Shown here piece after piece: positions 1 to 8,315 of a stretch of 64,000 nt of DNA (positions within the stretch are counted from its first letter, which is position 1; each line of letters opens with the position of its first letter). Under the pieces are notes generated by a model. It made no database searches. It saw only the letters and a program-made list of their open reading frames with translations, and was not told the origin of the DNA. The DNA comes from Gemmatimonadaceae bacterium (GTDB taxonomy: Bacteria > Gemmatimonadota > Gemmatimonadetes > Gemmatimonadales > Gemmatimonadaceae): NCBI GenBank assembly GCA_019637355.1, contig JAHBVT010000001.1:2511192-2575191 (forward strand), in the 5' to 3' direction. The position numbers and the translations under genes were made by a program.

Positions 1-33
1 CACGGCACATCCCCTACGCGGGTCCTGCGACGG

Positions 34-648
34 CTAGCCGACGGCCCAGCCCGCCGTCACCAAGGCCTCGCGGATTGCGCGCAAAGCGTGCGTCATCTGC
101 GCCTCGATCGTCTTGGTCGAGATATCGAGCGCCGCCGCAATCTCGGCATAGCTCATGTGCCGATCTCGGCTCATCTCATAGATGGCGCGCCGCCGCGACG
201 GGAGCGCCTCGACCGTGCGCCGCACCACCCGGGTGAACTCCTCCACCTCGAACGACTCGCTTGGCTGCTGCACGGCGTCCCTTTCGGTCTCCGCCAATCG
301 ACGGGCCTCGTCCGCCGCCCAGTCGTCGCGTACCTTCTGGTGTGCCGCCAGCGAGAGTGCGCGGTTCCGGGTGGCGGCATAGAGATAGGCCTGCAGCGTC
401 GAGTGCAGCGCGAGCGCCTCCCGCTTCGTCCACAGCGCGACGAACACGTCCTGTACCAGCTCCTCCGCCAATGCCGCCGATCCGGCGAGCGACGTCGCGA
501 AGCGCTGGAGCGGTAGCGAGTATGTACGGAACACAGCCTCGAAGGCGGAAGCGTCCCCGTCACGAAGCGCCGCGACCCACCGCGCGTCGCGTGTGCGTCG
601 CGCCTCGCGGGCGCGTTCCTGCTCCGACAGCCAGTCTGGTGAGCTCAA
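34..648 (-). CDS. ECF-type RNA polymerase sigma factor (FecI-like)
   Basis: This 204-residue protein has the two-domain layout of an extracytoplasmic-function sigma factor, which directs core RNA polymerase to alternative promoters. Region 2 spans roughly residues 35-105 (FEAVFRTY...LVQDVFVALW) and region 4 roughly 145-198, with the helix-turn-helix MSYAEIAAALDIS followed by TKTIEAQMTHAL. The highly charged N-terminus and region 4 resemble the FecI-like group known from Bacteroidetes-type systems. Any anti-sigma partner would lie to the left of the window. The family call is firm; the regulon is unknown. Confidence 0.92.
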   Translation of the reverse strand: MSSPDWLSEQERAREARRTRDARWVAALRDGDASAFEAVFRTYSLPLQRFATSLAGSAALAEELVQDVFVALWTKREALALHSTLQAYLYAATRNRALSLAAHQKVRDDWAADEARRLAETERDAVQQPSESFEVEEFTRVVRRTVEALPSRRRAIYEMSRDRHMSYAEIAAALDISTKTIEAQMTHALRAIREALVTAGWAVG

Positions 649-1048
649 CCGTATCGTCTGTACGCGATCGTGGGGGCTTGACGGGACTTTGGAATGGTAT
701 GGAAATCTTCAAGGCGGAGTGCATTGTGCGGGCTCCACCCTCAAATACGACGGCTGACGGGTTCGAACCCCCTACGCTTGCCGAGAGCGCACGAACCAAG
801 GAGGTCGAATCACGTCAGACGGCGCGGCTGCGAGGCGGCAAGATGTTCACCCGATTTAATGGACACCGCAACGGCCTAGACGGAAGTTCCGAGCAGGAGG
901 TGGTCCAGGAAGAAGACAGGACCCCGGGCGTACAGCCAGGAGTTCCGCGCCGAGCCGGCGGCAGCGATGTGGGCGGGGTAGCCGTCTCGGATTCGGCGAC
1001 CGCAGGAATCGTGTCGCCATTCGGGCCGCCGTTTCGCAATCATTCAGT
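649..1048. other. Intergenic stretch without an intact gene
   Basis: These 400 bases between the divergent sigma factor and decarboxylase genes hold no convincing intact gene. They contain a palindromic GGGTTCGAACCC at 759-770 and a probable insertion-sequence relic at 854-981, annotated separately. Confidence 0.6.
854..981 (+). pseudogene. Relic of an IS3-family orfA (left end plus N-terminus)
   Basis: The bases ATTTAATGGACACC at 854-867 resemble the end of an IS3-family element. About 45 bases further on, the frame starting at 910 reads KKTGPRAYSQEFRAEPAAA before a stop at 979-981. Y(S/T)xEFRAEAV is the usual start of IS3 orfA transposases. No downstream transposase domain is present, so this would be a decayed remnant. 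The match is short and the call is tentative. Confidence 0.35.
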
Positions 1049-2521
1049 ATGCCCCTCTCGCCGCAGAACCCCGCCCCGCTGGATCCCGCCGACTGGGACG
1101 AGTACCGCCGCCTCGCGCACCGGATGCTCGATGAGTCGCTGGACTACCTCCGCGACGTGCGCGAGCGCCCGACCTGGACGCCCACGCCGGCCGCAGTGAA
1201 GTCCGCGATCCACGACGAGCCGCTGCCGCGGCAGGGGCGCGGTGACGCGGCGGCCTACGACGACTTCCTGCGCCTCGTGCGCCCCTACCCCAACGGCAAC
1301 ATCCACCCGCGCTTCTGGGGTTGGGTGATGGGCACCGGCACGCCGCAGTCGGCGATGGCCGACTTCCTCTCGTCGGTGGTGAACCCGCAGATGGGCGGGC
1401 TCGACCACGCGCCGGTGTACGTGGAGCAGAAGGTGGTGAAGTGGTTCGCCGAGCTGATGGGCTTCCCCAAGACGTCGGGCGGCATCCTCATCAGCGGCGG
1501 CACGATGGCCAACGTGCTCGGCCTCGCGGTGGCGCGGCGTGCGCGCGCCGGCTGGGACATCCGCAAGCTCGGCGTCGCCGGCGGCCCGCCGCTGCGCGTG
1601 TACGCCAGCGGCGAGGTGCACAGTTGGCTGGCCAAGGCCTGCGAGTTCCTCGGGATGGGCAACGAGGCCTTCCGCCGCGTGCCGGCGCGTGGGGATTTCA
1701 CCGTGGACGTAGAAGCGATGGCGCGGCTGATCGCCGAGGACCGTGCCGCGGGCCACGCGCCCGTGTGCATTATCGCGACCGTGGGCACGGTGCAGACCGG
1801 CGCCAGCGACGACCTCGTGGCGCTCGCCGACCTCGCGCAGCGCGAGAAGCTCTGGCTGCACGTGGACGGCGCCTTCGGCGCGATGGCCGCGCTGGCCGAT
1901 GCACCCGAGGCCAAGGCCGCGGTGCGCGGACTCGAGCGCGTCGACTCGGTGGCCTTCGACCTGCATAAGTGGGGCTATATGCCCTTCGACGTGGCGATGC
2001 TGCTCACGCGCGAGGACACCGACCTCACGGCGACGTTCCAGAACCAGGCGCCGTACCTGACGGCGATGCCCGGCGGACTCAGCGCCAGCGGCGGCATCTA
2101 CTTCAACGACCGCGGTATCGAGCTCACGCGCAGCTTCCGCGCGCTCAAGGTCTGGATGACGCTGCGCGCACAGGGCAGCGACCTGCTCGGCCAGCACATC
2201 GGCCGCAACGTGGCGCAGGCGCAATACCTCGCGGGCCTCGTCGCCAAGGAAGCGGAACTCGAGCTCCTGGCACCGGTGCCACTGAACATCGTGAACTTCC
2301 GCTTCCGCGCGCCGGGGCTCGACACCGACGCACTCAACGCGCTCAACCGACAGATCCTCGTGCGGCTGCAGGAGGATGGCATCGCGGTGCCCAGCGGCAC
2401 GGTGATCCACGGGCAGTACTCGATCCGCGTGGCGATCACCAACCACCGTTCACGCGACGAGGACTTTGACCTGCTGGTGCGGGAGACGCTGCGGCTCGGG
2501 CGCGAGCTGGCGAGGCCCTAG
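1049..2521 (+). CDS. PLP-dependent group II decarboxylase (aromatic-L-amino-acid decarboxylase-like)
   Basis: This 490-residue cytoplasmic enzyme belongs to the pyridoxal-phosphate group II decarboxylase family (glutamate, aromatic amino acid and tyrosine decarboxylases). The cofactor lysine is K307 in DLHKWGYMPFD. The upstream LHVDGAFGA carries the aspartate that contacts the pyridine nitrogen, and SGGTMANVLGL is the phosphate-binding region. The N-terminal NIHPRFWGWVMGTGTPQSAMADFLSSVVN is typical of the family. The substrate cannot be read from the sequence. The ATG at 1049 has no obvious Shine-Dalgarno sequence, but the protein length fits the family. It stands alone on the plus strand and converges on the EVE-domain gene. 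Confidence 0.9.
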   Translation: MPLSPQNPAPLDPADWDEYRRLAHRMLDESLDYLRDVRERPTWTPTPAAVKSAIHDEPLPRQGRGDAAAYDDFLRLVRPYPNGNIHPRFWGWVMGTGTPQSAMADFLSSVVNPQMGGLDHAPVYVEQKVVKWFAELMGFPKTSGGILISGGTMANVLGLAVARRARAGWDIRKLGVAGGPPLRVYASGEVHSWLAKACEFLGMGNEAFRRVPARGDFTVDVEAMARLIAEDRAAGHAPVCIIATVGTVQTGASDDLVALADLAQREKLWLHVDGAFGAMAALADAPEAKAAVRGLERVDSVAFDLHKWGYMPFDVAMLLTREDTDLTATFQNQAPYLTAMPGGLSASGGIYFNDRGIELTRSFRALKVWMTLRAQGSDLLGQHIGRNVAQAQYLAGLVAKEAELELLAPVPLNIVNFRFRAPGLDTDALNALNRQILVRLQEDGIAVPSGTVIHGQYSIRVAITNHRSRDEDFDLLVRETLRLGRELARP

Positions 2522-2546
2522 CTCCCAAGCTCGCGCTGGCCAGACC

Positions 2547-3017
2547 TCAGGGCGCCACGCCCGCATACTTGCAGACGATTGCCCACTCCTTGGCCGTGAC
2601 CGGCTGCACGCTCAGCCGCGAGCCCCGCTGCAGCAGCACCATCTTCTCGAGCCCCTTCACCTGCTTGAGCTCGGCCAACGTGATCAGCCGCGGCATCGCG
2701 CGCAGGGCCTTCACGTCCACCATATACCAGGTCGGCTTGTCGGGATCGGACTTCGGGTCATAATGCTCGTGCCCCTTCTCGAAGGCCGTCCAGTCGGGGT
2801 AGCCCTCCTTGACCACCTCGCAGATGCCGGCGATGCCGCTGGGCTCGGCGTTGGAGTGGTAGAAGAAGCAGCGATCGCCCTTCTTCATCAGGTCCCGCAG
2901 CGTGTTGCGCGCCTGGAAATTGCGCACGCCGTCCCAGTAGGTGGTCTTCTTGGGGGACTTTTCGAGATGGGCGTAGGAGCACATCTCGGGTTCGGACTTG
3001 ATCAGCCAGTAGTTCAT
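2547..3017 (-). CDS. EVE domain-containing protein (THYN1-like)
   Basis: At 156 residues this is a single EVE domain, a PUA-like fold thought to bind modified bases in nucleic acids. The N-terminal MNYWLIKSEPEMCSYAHLEK and the internal WDGVRNFQARNTLRDLMKKGD are the family signature, followed by FFYHSN and a C-terminal VQPVTAKEWAIV. The length matches stand-alone bacterial EVE proteins. The ATG at 3017 lies directly next to the 27-bp inverted repeat upstream. The cellular role of bacterial EVE proteins is not settled. Confidence 0.93.
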   Translation of the reverse strand: MNYWLIKSEPEMCSYAHLEKSPKKTTYWDGVRNFQARNTLRDLMKKGDRCFFYHSNAEPSGIAGICEVVKEGYPDWTAFEKGHEHYDPKSDPDKPTWYMVDVKALRAMPRLITLAELKQVKGLEKMVLLQRGSRLSVQPVTAKEWAIVCKYAGVAP

Positions 3018-3031
3018 AGCTTGGTGTGTGG

Positions 3032-3096
3032 GACGGATGACGGATGACGGATGACGGACGCTTCAAGCTTCCGTCATCCGTCATCCGTCATCCGTC
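3032..3096. repeat. Perfect 27-bp inverted repeat built from GGATGACGG units
   Basis: The arms 3032-3058 (tandem GGATGAC units) and 3070-3096 are exact reverse complements separated by 11 bases. RNA from either strand would form a long hairpin. It lies between two minus-strand genes and could end or process the transcript from 4413. The same unit recurs at 10623, 13762 and 16860. Confidence 0.9.
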
Positions 3097-3105
3097 GAGT
3101 CTAAC

Positions 3106-4413
3106 TCACGCGATCCCCGACCGAATCGCCGCACCCACCGCCCTAACGAACGTGTCCAACTCATCCACCGTCGTGTAGATGCTCGGCGTGATGCGGATGC
3201 CCTTGAACTCGGGGTGGACGATCGGCGTGTTCACGATCTTGTAGCGGCTGAGCAGCCAGTTGCCCAGCGCGCCGGGCTCGATGCCCTCGACGTTGAACAT
3301 ACAGATGGCGCCGGCTTTGTCCGGGCCGAGCTCGGTGAGCACCTGCACGCGCGGGCTGGCCTGCTTGAGTGCGTTGGCCCAGCGGTCGCGCAGGTAGCGC
3401 AGGCGCGCCACCTTCCGGTCCACGCCGATGCCGCGGTGGAAGGTCAGCGCCGTGCTCACCGCGTTGAAGTTGGCCTGCGGGTGCGTGCCGATCTGCTCGT
3501 ACTTGCGGATGTTGGCCGTGTCCTTCTCCTCGGCGGCCATCAGTGGCCAGAGGCCGGGGATCTTGTCGCGGCGCACGTAGAGGAAGCCCGCGCCGATGGG
3601 CGCGTGCAACCACTTGTGCAGCGAGGTGCCGTAGTAATCACACTCCAGCTCATCACGCGAGAACGGAAAGTGCGCGAAGGCGTGCGCACCGTCCACGAAC
3701 ACCGGGATGCCGCGCGGGCGCGCCAGGCGCACGATGTCGCGGATCGGCAGGATCTGGCCGGTGAGATTGGTGATGTGCGGCAGCTCGATGGCCTTGGTGC
3801 GCGGCGTCATCTGCTCGGCGATGCGGCGCACCAGCACCGCCGGATCCGTCAGCGGCACGGGGAAGCTGACTTCCTTCAGCACGATGCCGTCGCGGCGCAC
3901 CCGCTGCTGCCAGGTGACGATCATCCGCCCGTAGTTCTGGTTGGTGATGATGACTTCGTCGCCGCGCTGGAGGTCGAGGCCGAGGATCATCGTCTCCAGC
4001 GACTCGGAGGCGTTGCGCGTGACCGCCATCTCCTCGGTGTCGCAGCCGAAGTCCTTGGCCAGCTCGCGGCGCGTGCTCTCCATCCGCGGCTCGAGAACGC
4101 GCCAGTTGTGCTCCACCGGCAGTTCGTTGACGAACTGCAGGTCGCGCACCATCTGCTGCAGCACGTGCGTCGGCGTCGGCGAGATCCCCCCGTTGTTGAG
4201 GTTGATCATCGTCCGGTCCATATCGAAGGCGCGCTGGATATGGCTCCAGTACGTCTCGTCGTCGGCGAGTTGCTGCGCGCTGCGTTCGCCGGCCACCAGC
4301 TCGGCCTCGAACACGCGGCGGAAGGCGGTCTCGTTGAGCGCCGGCAGCGCGGCGATGCCCGCGGAGGCGCCGGTGAGCCCGGCAAGGAAGTGGCGGCGGG
4401 AAGTCAGGGGCAC
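3106..4413 (-). CDS. Class V aminotransferase (isopenicillin-N-epimerase-like), probably exported by Tat
   Basis: This 435-residue protein is a fold-type I PLP enzyme of the class V aminotransferase/CsdA superfamily, closest in style to isopenicillin N epimerase-like proteins. The N-terminus reads SRRHFLAGLTGASAGIAALPA, a twin-arginine signal, which suggests export as a folded holoenzyme. The PLP lysine is K267 in GTSLHKWLHAPIG, and D241 in VFVDGAHAFAHF is the pyridine-N partner. INLNNGGISPTP near residue 70 is the substrate-entrance motif. The gene is last in a minus-strand run that starts at the sigma factor at 7416, 34 bases after its neighbour. The reaction is unknown. Confidence 0.88.
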   Translation of the reverse strand: MPLTSRRHFLAGLTGASAGIAALPALNETAFRRVFEAELVAGERSAQQLADDETYWSHIQRAFDMDRTMINLNNGGISPTPTHVLQQMVRDLQFVNELPVEHNWRVLEPRMESTRRELAKDFGCDTEEMAVTRNASESLETMILGLDLQRGDEVIITNQNYGRMIVTWQQRVRRDGIVLKEVSFPVPLTDPAVLVRRIAEQMTPRTKAIELPHITNLTGQILPIRDIVRLARPRGIPVFVDGAHAFAHFPFSRDELECDYYGTSLHKWLHAPIGAGFLYVRRDKIPGLWPLMAAEEKDTANIRKYEQIGTHPQANFNAVSTALTFHRGIGVDRKVARLRYLRDRWANALKQASPRVQVLTELGPDKAGAICMFNVEGIEPGALGNWLLSRYKIVNTPIVHPEFKGIRITPSIYTTVDELDTFVRAVGAAIRSGIA

Positions 4414-4447
4414 CGCAGGAGCTCCGGTCGAGGGGTGGGCCGACGCC

Positions 4448-5599
4448 TCAAGGTATCACGACCAGGCCGGCCTCGCCGCCGTAGTCGTCGCGCACACGCG
4501 CCAAGTTGCGCGGCGCACGCCACTCGCCGCCGTTCACCTGCACCGCCACGCGGTACTTGCCCGGCTCCAACTGCACCCGCGCCACCCACACGCTGCCTTC
4601 GCGCTCCATCCGGATCGGACGCCAGTCGCTGAAGTCGCCGGCGATGACGATCTCCAGGTCGGCCGCCGCGAACACGCGCACCTCGAGCTCGCCGCCACCG
4701 CCGACGAGGCGCTCGACGCTGGCACGCGCAATCAACGAGCGCTCGAGCACCGGCAGCGGCTTGGGTCCCAGCGACACGCGCACCGACGCAGTGATGAGGT
4801 CGGCCTGCGGCAGGCCGCGCAGCGGATCGGCGAGCTGGCGGCCCGCTGTGCCCACCAGCGCCACGCGGTCGGCAATCTGCAGCGTGCCGCTCCACGTCAG
4901 TGCCTCGAAGACGGCGTCGGTGCCGGCCGTGCCCACGCGCGAGGTATAGGCCACCGCGAGGTCGTGCGGGCCGTAGCGCAGTTGCGCGAAGATCTGGCCA
5001 TCGCGGAAGTCGAAGGTCTCGTCGTCCGGGTCGCGCGTGACGCCCGACGCGAAGAGCAGCGGCCAGTCCGCGGACTTGAGCCGCGTCACCACCGCCGAGA
5101 GGTACAGCGGACCCCAGCGTTGCCAGAGGCCGAGGTCGAGCGCGGTGGACCGCGAGTACACGCCGTCGCGGTCCGTGGCGCCGATGCCGCCGCCGACCCA
5201 GGCGCCGTAGTTCTGCGCCACCAGGTGCTGCCGCGTAAAGAAGTTGCCGTTGCCACCGCGTCCCGCGCTGCGCAGCGAGAACGAGGCGCCGGCGATGCCG
5301 ACCTCCGAACGCAGGCGTTGCGCCGGGCCCCAACCGATGTCCACCGCCGCCACGCCCTGCGCTGCGGCCAGCGAGTCCTGCGCATACGTGAGGTTGGCGC
5401 TGGTGACGAAACCCAACCACTCCGACGCCGGCCGCCACAACAACGCGAGCAGCGCGGCATTCTCCTGGGAGAAGCCGCGCTGGGTCACCGACGCAAAGCC
5501 GCCTTCGAGGCGGAGTTCAGGATGCCGCTGCGCGCCCGCCGCCGAGGCGACGAGCACCGAACCGAGGACGAGCCCCAGTGCGGCCGCGCGGCGCGTCAC
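4448..5599 (-). CDS. Secreted beta-rich protein with C-terminal glycogen-binding (AMPK1-CBM/CBM48-like) domain
   Basis: The protein has 383 residues. A signal peptide (cleavage after ...ASAAGA) precedes about 270 residues of alternating beta-strand sequence that resembles an outer-membrane barrel or similar periplasmic fold. Residues of roughly 295-375 form an E-set/CBM48-like domain, with EIVIAGDFSDWRPIRMER and GKYRVAVQVNGGEW as its signature. The gene starts 8 bases after its upstream neighbour and belongs to the sigma-factor unit ending at 7416. The neighbour at 6267 carries the same type of domain. A role in surface glycan sensing or binding is inference only. Confidence 0.7.
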   Translation of the reverse strand: MTRRAAALGLVLGSVLVASAAGAQRHPELRLEGGFASVTQRGFSQENAALLALLWRPASEWLGFVTSANLTYAQDSLAAAQGVAAVDIGWGPAQRLRSEVGIAGASFSLRSAGRGGNGNFFTRQHLVAQNYGAWVGGGIGATDRDGVYSRSTALDLGLWQRWGPLYLSAVVTRLKSADWPLLFASGVTRDPDDETFDFRDGQIFAQLRYGPHDLAVAYTSRVGTAGTDAVFEALTWSGTLQIADRVALVGTAGRQLADPLRGLPQADLITASVRVSLGPKPLPVLERSLIARASVERLVGGGGELEVRVFAAADLEIVIAGDFSDWRPIRMEREGSVWVARVQLEPGKYRVAVQVNGGEWRAPRNLARVRDDYGGEAGLVVIP

Positions 5600-5607
5600 G
5601 CCGGCAC

Positions 5608-6270
5608 TTAAGGCCTCGTGCCGCGGGGAGCGAGCGCGGCGGCGGCGGCGGGTGACGGGAGCAGCGACATCACCCCGCGAGCCCGCACCTCCAACGCCGC
5701 ATCGGGCGTCAGGCCGGCCGCCACGTCGGATTGCACCGACGCGCCGAGTCCGGCGATCTGCGTCGGGGTCGCGCCCCGCCGCATCAGTTGCGTAATCTGC
5801 TCGAGCGCGTTGGACGCGGGGACCCCGCGCGCGACGAGCTCGGTGAGCACGTCGAGTGGCATCGCCACCGACTGCCCGGCCGGGTACGCGGCGCGGATCT
5901 GTCGCAGCATCGGGGCGGGGACACCGACCGCCAGGGCATCCGCCCCGGCAATCACCTCCGCTTCCGATGGCGAGGGAGCGAGAAGGTCCCGCGCCTGCTC
6001 GAGGCGCCTGGCCAGCGAAACCACGGCGGCCCGGATGCGCTCCCCGGCCGCTTGCTTCGTGACCCCTTCCTGAGCCTTCGCGACGAGGGCGCGCACCGGC
6101 AGCCCTCGCGAGGCGGCGCGCGAAATCTCGCGCTCCACGGCCTCACGCGTCCTTGCGTCGGCGATGCGCAGCTCCGACACCCCAGCCTGCTGCGCGGCAG
6201 CGGACTCGGGTGCGAACGCGCTGGTGAGCACCAGCGCGGCGAGCATTGTGGCGACTCGCGGCATAGTCAT
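5608..6270 (-). CDS. Secreted alanine-rich helical protein of unknown function
   Basis: This 220-residue protein has a clear signal peptide (MLAALVLTSAFAPESAAAQQ) and an otherwise helical, Ala/Arg-rich body without a family I recognise. Its start codon overlaps the stop of the membrane protein upstream by 4 bases, so the two are translationally coupled and probably work in the same unit as the sigma factor. Confidence 0.7.
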   Translation of the reverse strand: MTMPRVATMLAALVLTSAFAPESAAAQQAGVSELRIADARTREAVEREISRAASRGLPVRALVAKAQEGVTKQAAGERIRAAVVSLARRLEQARDLLAPSPSEAEVIAGADALAVGVPAPMLRQIRAAYPAGQSVAMPLDVLTELVARGVPASNALEQITQLMRRGATPTQIAGLGASVQSDVAAGLTPDAALEVRARGVMSLLPSPAAAAALAPRGTRP

Positions 6271-6866
6271 CGGGCAAAGACCATCACGACGGATCCCTCG
6301 CGGCCGTAATCCGCGTCGCCCGACTTGGGCGCGCGTGGATCGGCCACGAGCAATGTACCGTCAATCACGTACGCATACACGTGCCGGCCCGGCGGCAGGG
6401 GCACGGTGGCCGTCCACATCCCGGCCCCCACGCGCTGCATCTCCACCTCGCCGACCTTCCAGTCGTTGAAGTCGCCCACCACCGACACGCGCTCGGCGCT
6501 GCCGGCCTCGTACACGAACTGCGTCGGCACGCGCATCTCGCCGTCGTCGGAGGCCAGCTGCACCGGGAACTCGCCGGTGGGCGAGCCGCTGGCGGCGATC
6601 GGCGCCGGCGGCGTGGCCGTCGTCACCGCACCGCGCGTCACGAAGCCCAGGGCCAGCGCCACCACCGCCACCGCGCTCGCGCCCAGCCCCGAGAGCGCCG
6701 GCACGCGCCAGGCGTCCCAACTGCGGCTCCACCACGACGGACGCGGCGAGGCCCACACCGCCTGCAGCAGGCGACCCACCGCCTGCGGCGACGGCGCGGC
6801 GGCCGCATCGGCGCGCAGCGTCGCGCGCACCCGTTCGATCACGCTGTCCCGTTCGCGTTCACTCAT
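6267..6866 (-). CDS. Membrane protein with periplasmic CBM48-like domain, candidate anti-sigma factor
   Basis: The protein has 199 residues. A cytoplasmic N-terminus of about 50 residues is followed by one transmembrane helix (ALSGLGASAVAVVALALGF) and a C-terminal glycogen-binding E-set domain (VSVVGDFNDWKVGEVEMQ; GRHVYAYVIDGTLLVADP). Its start overlaps the end of the ECF sigma gene by 8 bases, the position and topology expected of an anti-sigma factor. It has no zinc-binding HXXXCXXC motif, so an anti-sigma role is inferred from context and not from the sequence. Confidence 0.75.
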   Translation of the reverse strand: MSERERDSVIERVRATLRADAAAAPSPQAVGRLLQAVWASPRPSWWSRSWDAWRVPALSGLGASAVAVVALALGFVTRGAVTTATPPAPIAASGSPTGEFPVQLASDDGEMRVPTQFVYEAGSAERVSVVGDFNDWKVGEVEMQRVGAGMWTATVPLPPGRHVYAYVIDGTLLVADPRAPKSGDADYGREGSVVMVFAR

Positions 6867-7416
6867 CGCGCATCATCTCCGTAAGCCGGGCCCGCAGGGT
6901 GTCGCAGGCGCGCTTCACGCGCATCCGCAGGGCGCTCAGCCCCACCCCCGTCACCACGGCGATGTCCTCGTATGCCATATCCTCGACGTGCCGCAGGAGG
7001 AACGCCTCCTTCTGCTCCGCCGGGAGCGTTTCCAACAACCGGTACACCTCTTCCGTCCAGTCCTTCTCCTCGTCCGTCACCGCGCCGATCCGGTCCGGCA
7101 CGTCGCCGTACTGGATCACCCCCACGTGCCGCTTGCGCTTGGCGAGCAAGGTCCGGCAGCGGTTGGCCAGGATGCGAAAGAGCCAAGGCTCGAAGCGCGC
7201 ATCGTCGCGGAACCGCCGCAGGTTGTGATAGACCCGCACGAAGGTGTCCTGCACCGCTTCCTCGGCGTCCTCGCGGCTACCCACCATATGGAGGGCGAAG
7301 CGAAGCGCTCGCGGATACGTCGCATCCACCAACTGGGCGAAGGCCTGCCGATCGCCTGCCTTGGCCCGCAGGGCCAGGGTGGGATCGAGCGAGGGCGCGT
7401 TGTAGGAATCGTCCAT
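6859..7416 (-). CDS. ECF RNA polymerase sigma factor (RpoE-like)
   Basis: This sigma factor of 185 residues has region 2 at about 20-90 (FAQLVDATYPRALRFALHMV; EEAVQDTFVRVYHNLRRF) and region 4 at about 125-180 (LPAEQKEAFLLRHVEDMAYEDIAVVTGVG). I chose the ATG at 7416 because the frame upstream has no homology. It is the first gene of a five-gene minus-strand unit running to 3106, and ECF factors commonly autoregulate such units. The divergent YggT gene begins at 7579. Confidence 0.93.
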   Translation of the reverse strand: MDDSYNAPSLDPTLALRAKAGDRQAFAQLVDATYPRALRFALHMVGSREDAEEAVQDTFVRVYHNLRRFRDDARFEPWLFRILANRCRTLLAKRKRHVGVIQYGDVPDRIGAVTDEEKDWTEEVYRLLETLPAEQKEAFLLRHVEDMAYEDIAVVTGVGLSALRMRVKRACDTLRARLTEMMRDE

Positions 7417-7578
7417 AGGCAAGGTTTTGGGAGGATACCCCTGCCGCTCCCCCCCTCGCCACGGCGCGCCTCCGACAATCGCCCCGTCCAGCGTGTGGTC
7501 TGTCACGCCATCCAATACCCCAAAGGGACAGGTCGTGTCACATTTCGAGGCGTTTTTTCGCCTATCTTTCGGTTTCCT

Positions 7579-8172
7579 ATGGTAGAGATCATCCTGTTCC
7601 TGCACGTCGTCCAAGTGCCTCTCCGCATTGGACTTGCGCTGCTGCTCCTGATCGCGGCGGCGCTGGCGCTGGCGTCGTGGCTGGAGCGTAGTCGGCGCAT
7701 TTCACCTTTCGGCGCCGTGGCACGCGGAATTCGCGCCTCACTCGACCCCCTGCTCGCCCCCATCGATCGTTTGGTCGCGCGGGGGGGAGGTCAGCGGACC
7801 TCCACTCCGTGGTGGGGCGTATTCGCCGTGCTCGTCGCGGGGGCGCTGTTGCTGGGAACGCTGGAGTTCGTCCGCAACGTGCTCGCGGGTGTGCACTACG
7901 CGGGTGCGCAGGGCCCGAGCGGCGTACTCGTCCTGCTGCTGAGCTGGAGCTTCACGCTGCTGCAAGCGGCGCTGCTCGTACGGGTGATCACCTCGTGGGT
8001 CGGCGGCACGTACAGTTGGATCGGACGCACGGCGTACCGCCTCACCGAGTGGATGCTCGGGCCCATCCGCCAACTGCTGCCACGCATCGGCGTGGTGGAC
8101 ATCACGCCGCTGGTGGCCTGGTTCGGCATCTCGCTGCTACGCGGCGTGCTGATGGGCGCTATCGGCGGCTGA
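7579..8172 (+). CDS. YggT family membrane protein
   Basis: This 197-residue integral membrane protein carries two copies of the YggT motif region. The C-terminal copy is the clearest (VRVITSWVGG, YRLTEWMLGPIRQLLPRIGVVDITPLVAWFGI). Four to five hydrophobic segments are visible. YggT proteins have been linked to osmotic tolerance and envelope assembly, but the biochemical role is open. The ATG at 7579 sits in the intergenic region shared with the divergent sigma factor. Confidence 0.85.
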   Translation: MVEIILFLHVVQVPLRIGLALLLLIAAALALASWLERSRRISPFGAVARGIRASLDPLLAPIDRLVARGGGQRTSTPWWGVFAVLVAGALLLGTLEFVRNVLAGVHYAGAQGPSGVLVLLLSWSFTLLQAALLVRVITSWVGGTYSWIGRTAYRLTEWMLGPIRQLLPRIGVVDITPLVAWFGISLLRGVLMGAIGG

Positions 8173-8315
8173 GCGCTCGGTGAAGCCGGTCACCATCGGC
8201 GCGCTGCGCGCCACGTCTCGGGGTACCGGTGACTGCGGCCGCGTTCCTGCGTCAGTGGTGTGGAGACCCACGCCCGTCGGTTGCCCGACCACTGCCCCTG
8301 ATTCAATCTGAGACA

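Noticed and set aside
740-800. tRNA-like T-arm (GGGTTCGAACCC at 759-770)
   Set aside because: On either strand the T stem has a mismatch and no matching acceptor, D or anticodon arms can be found at the right distance. The palindrome alone does not support a tRNA or tmRNA.
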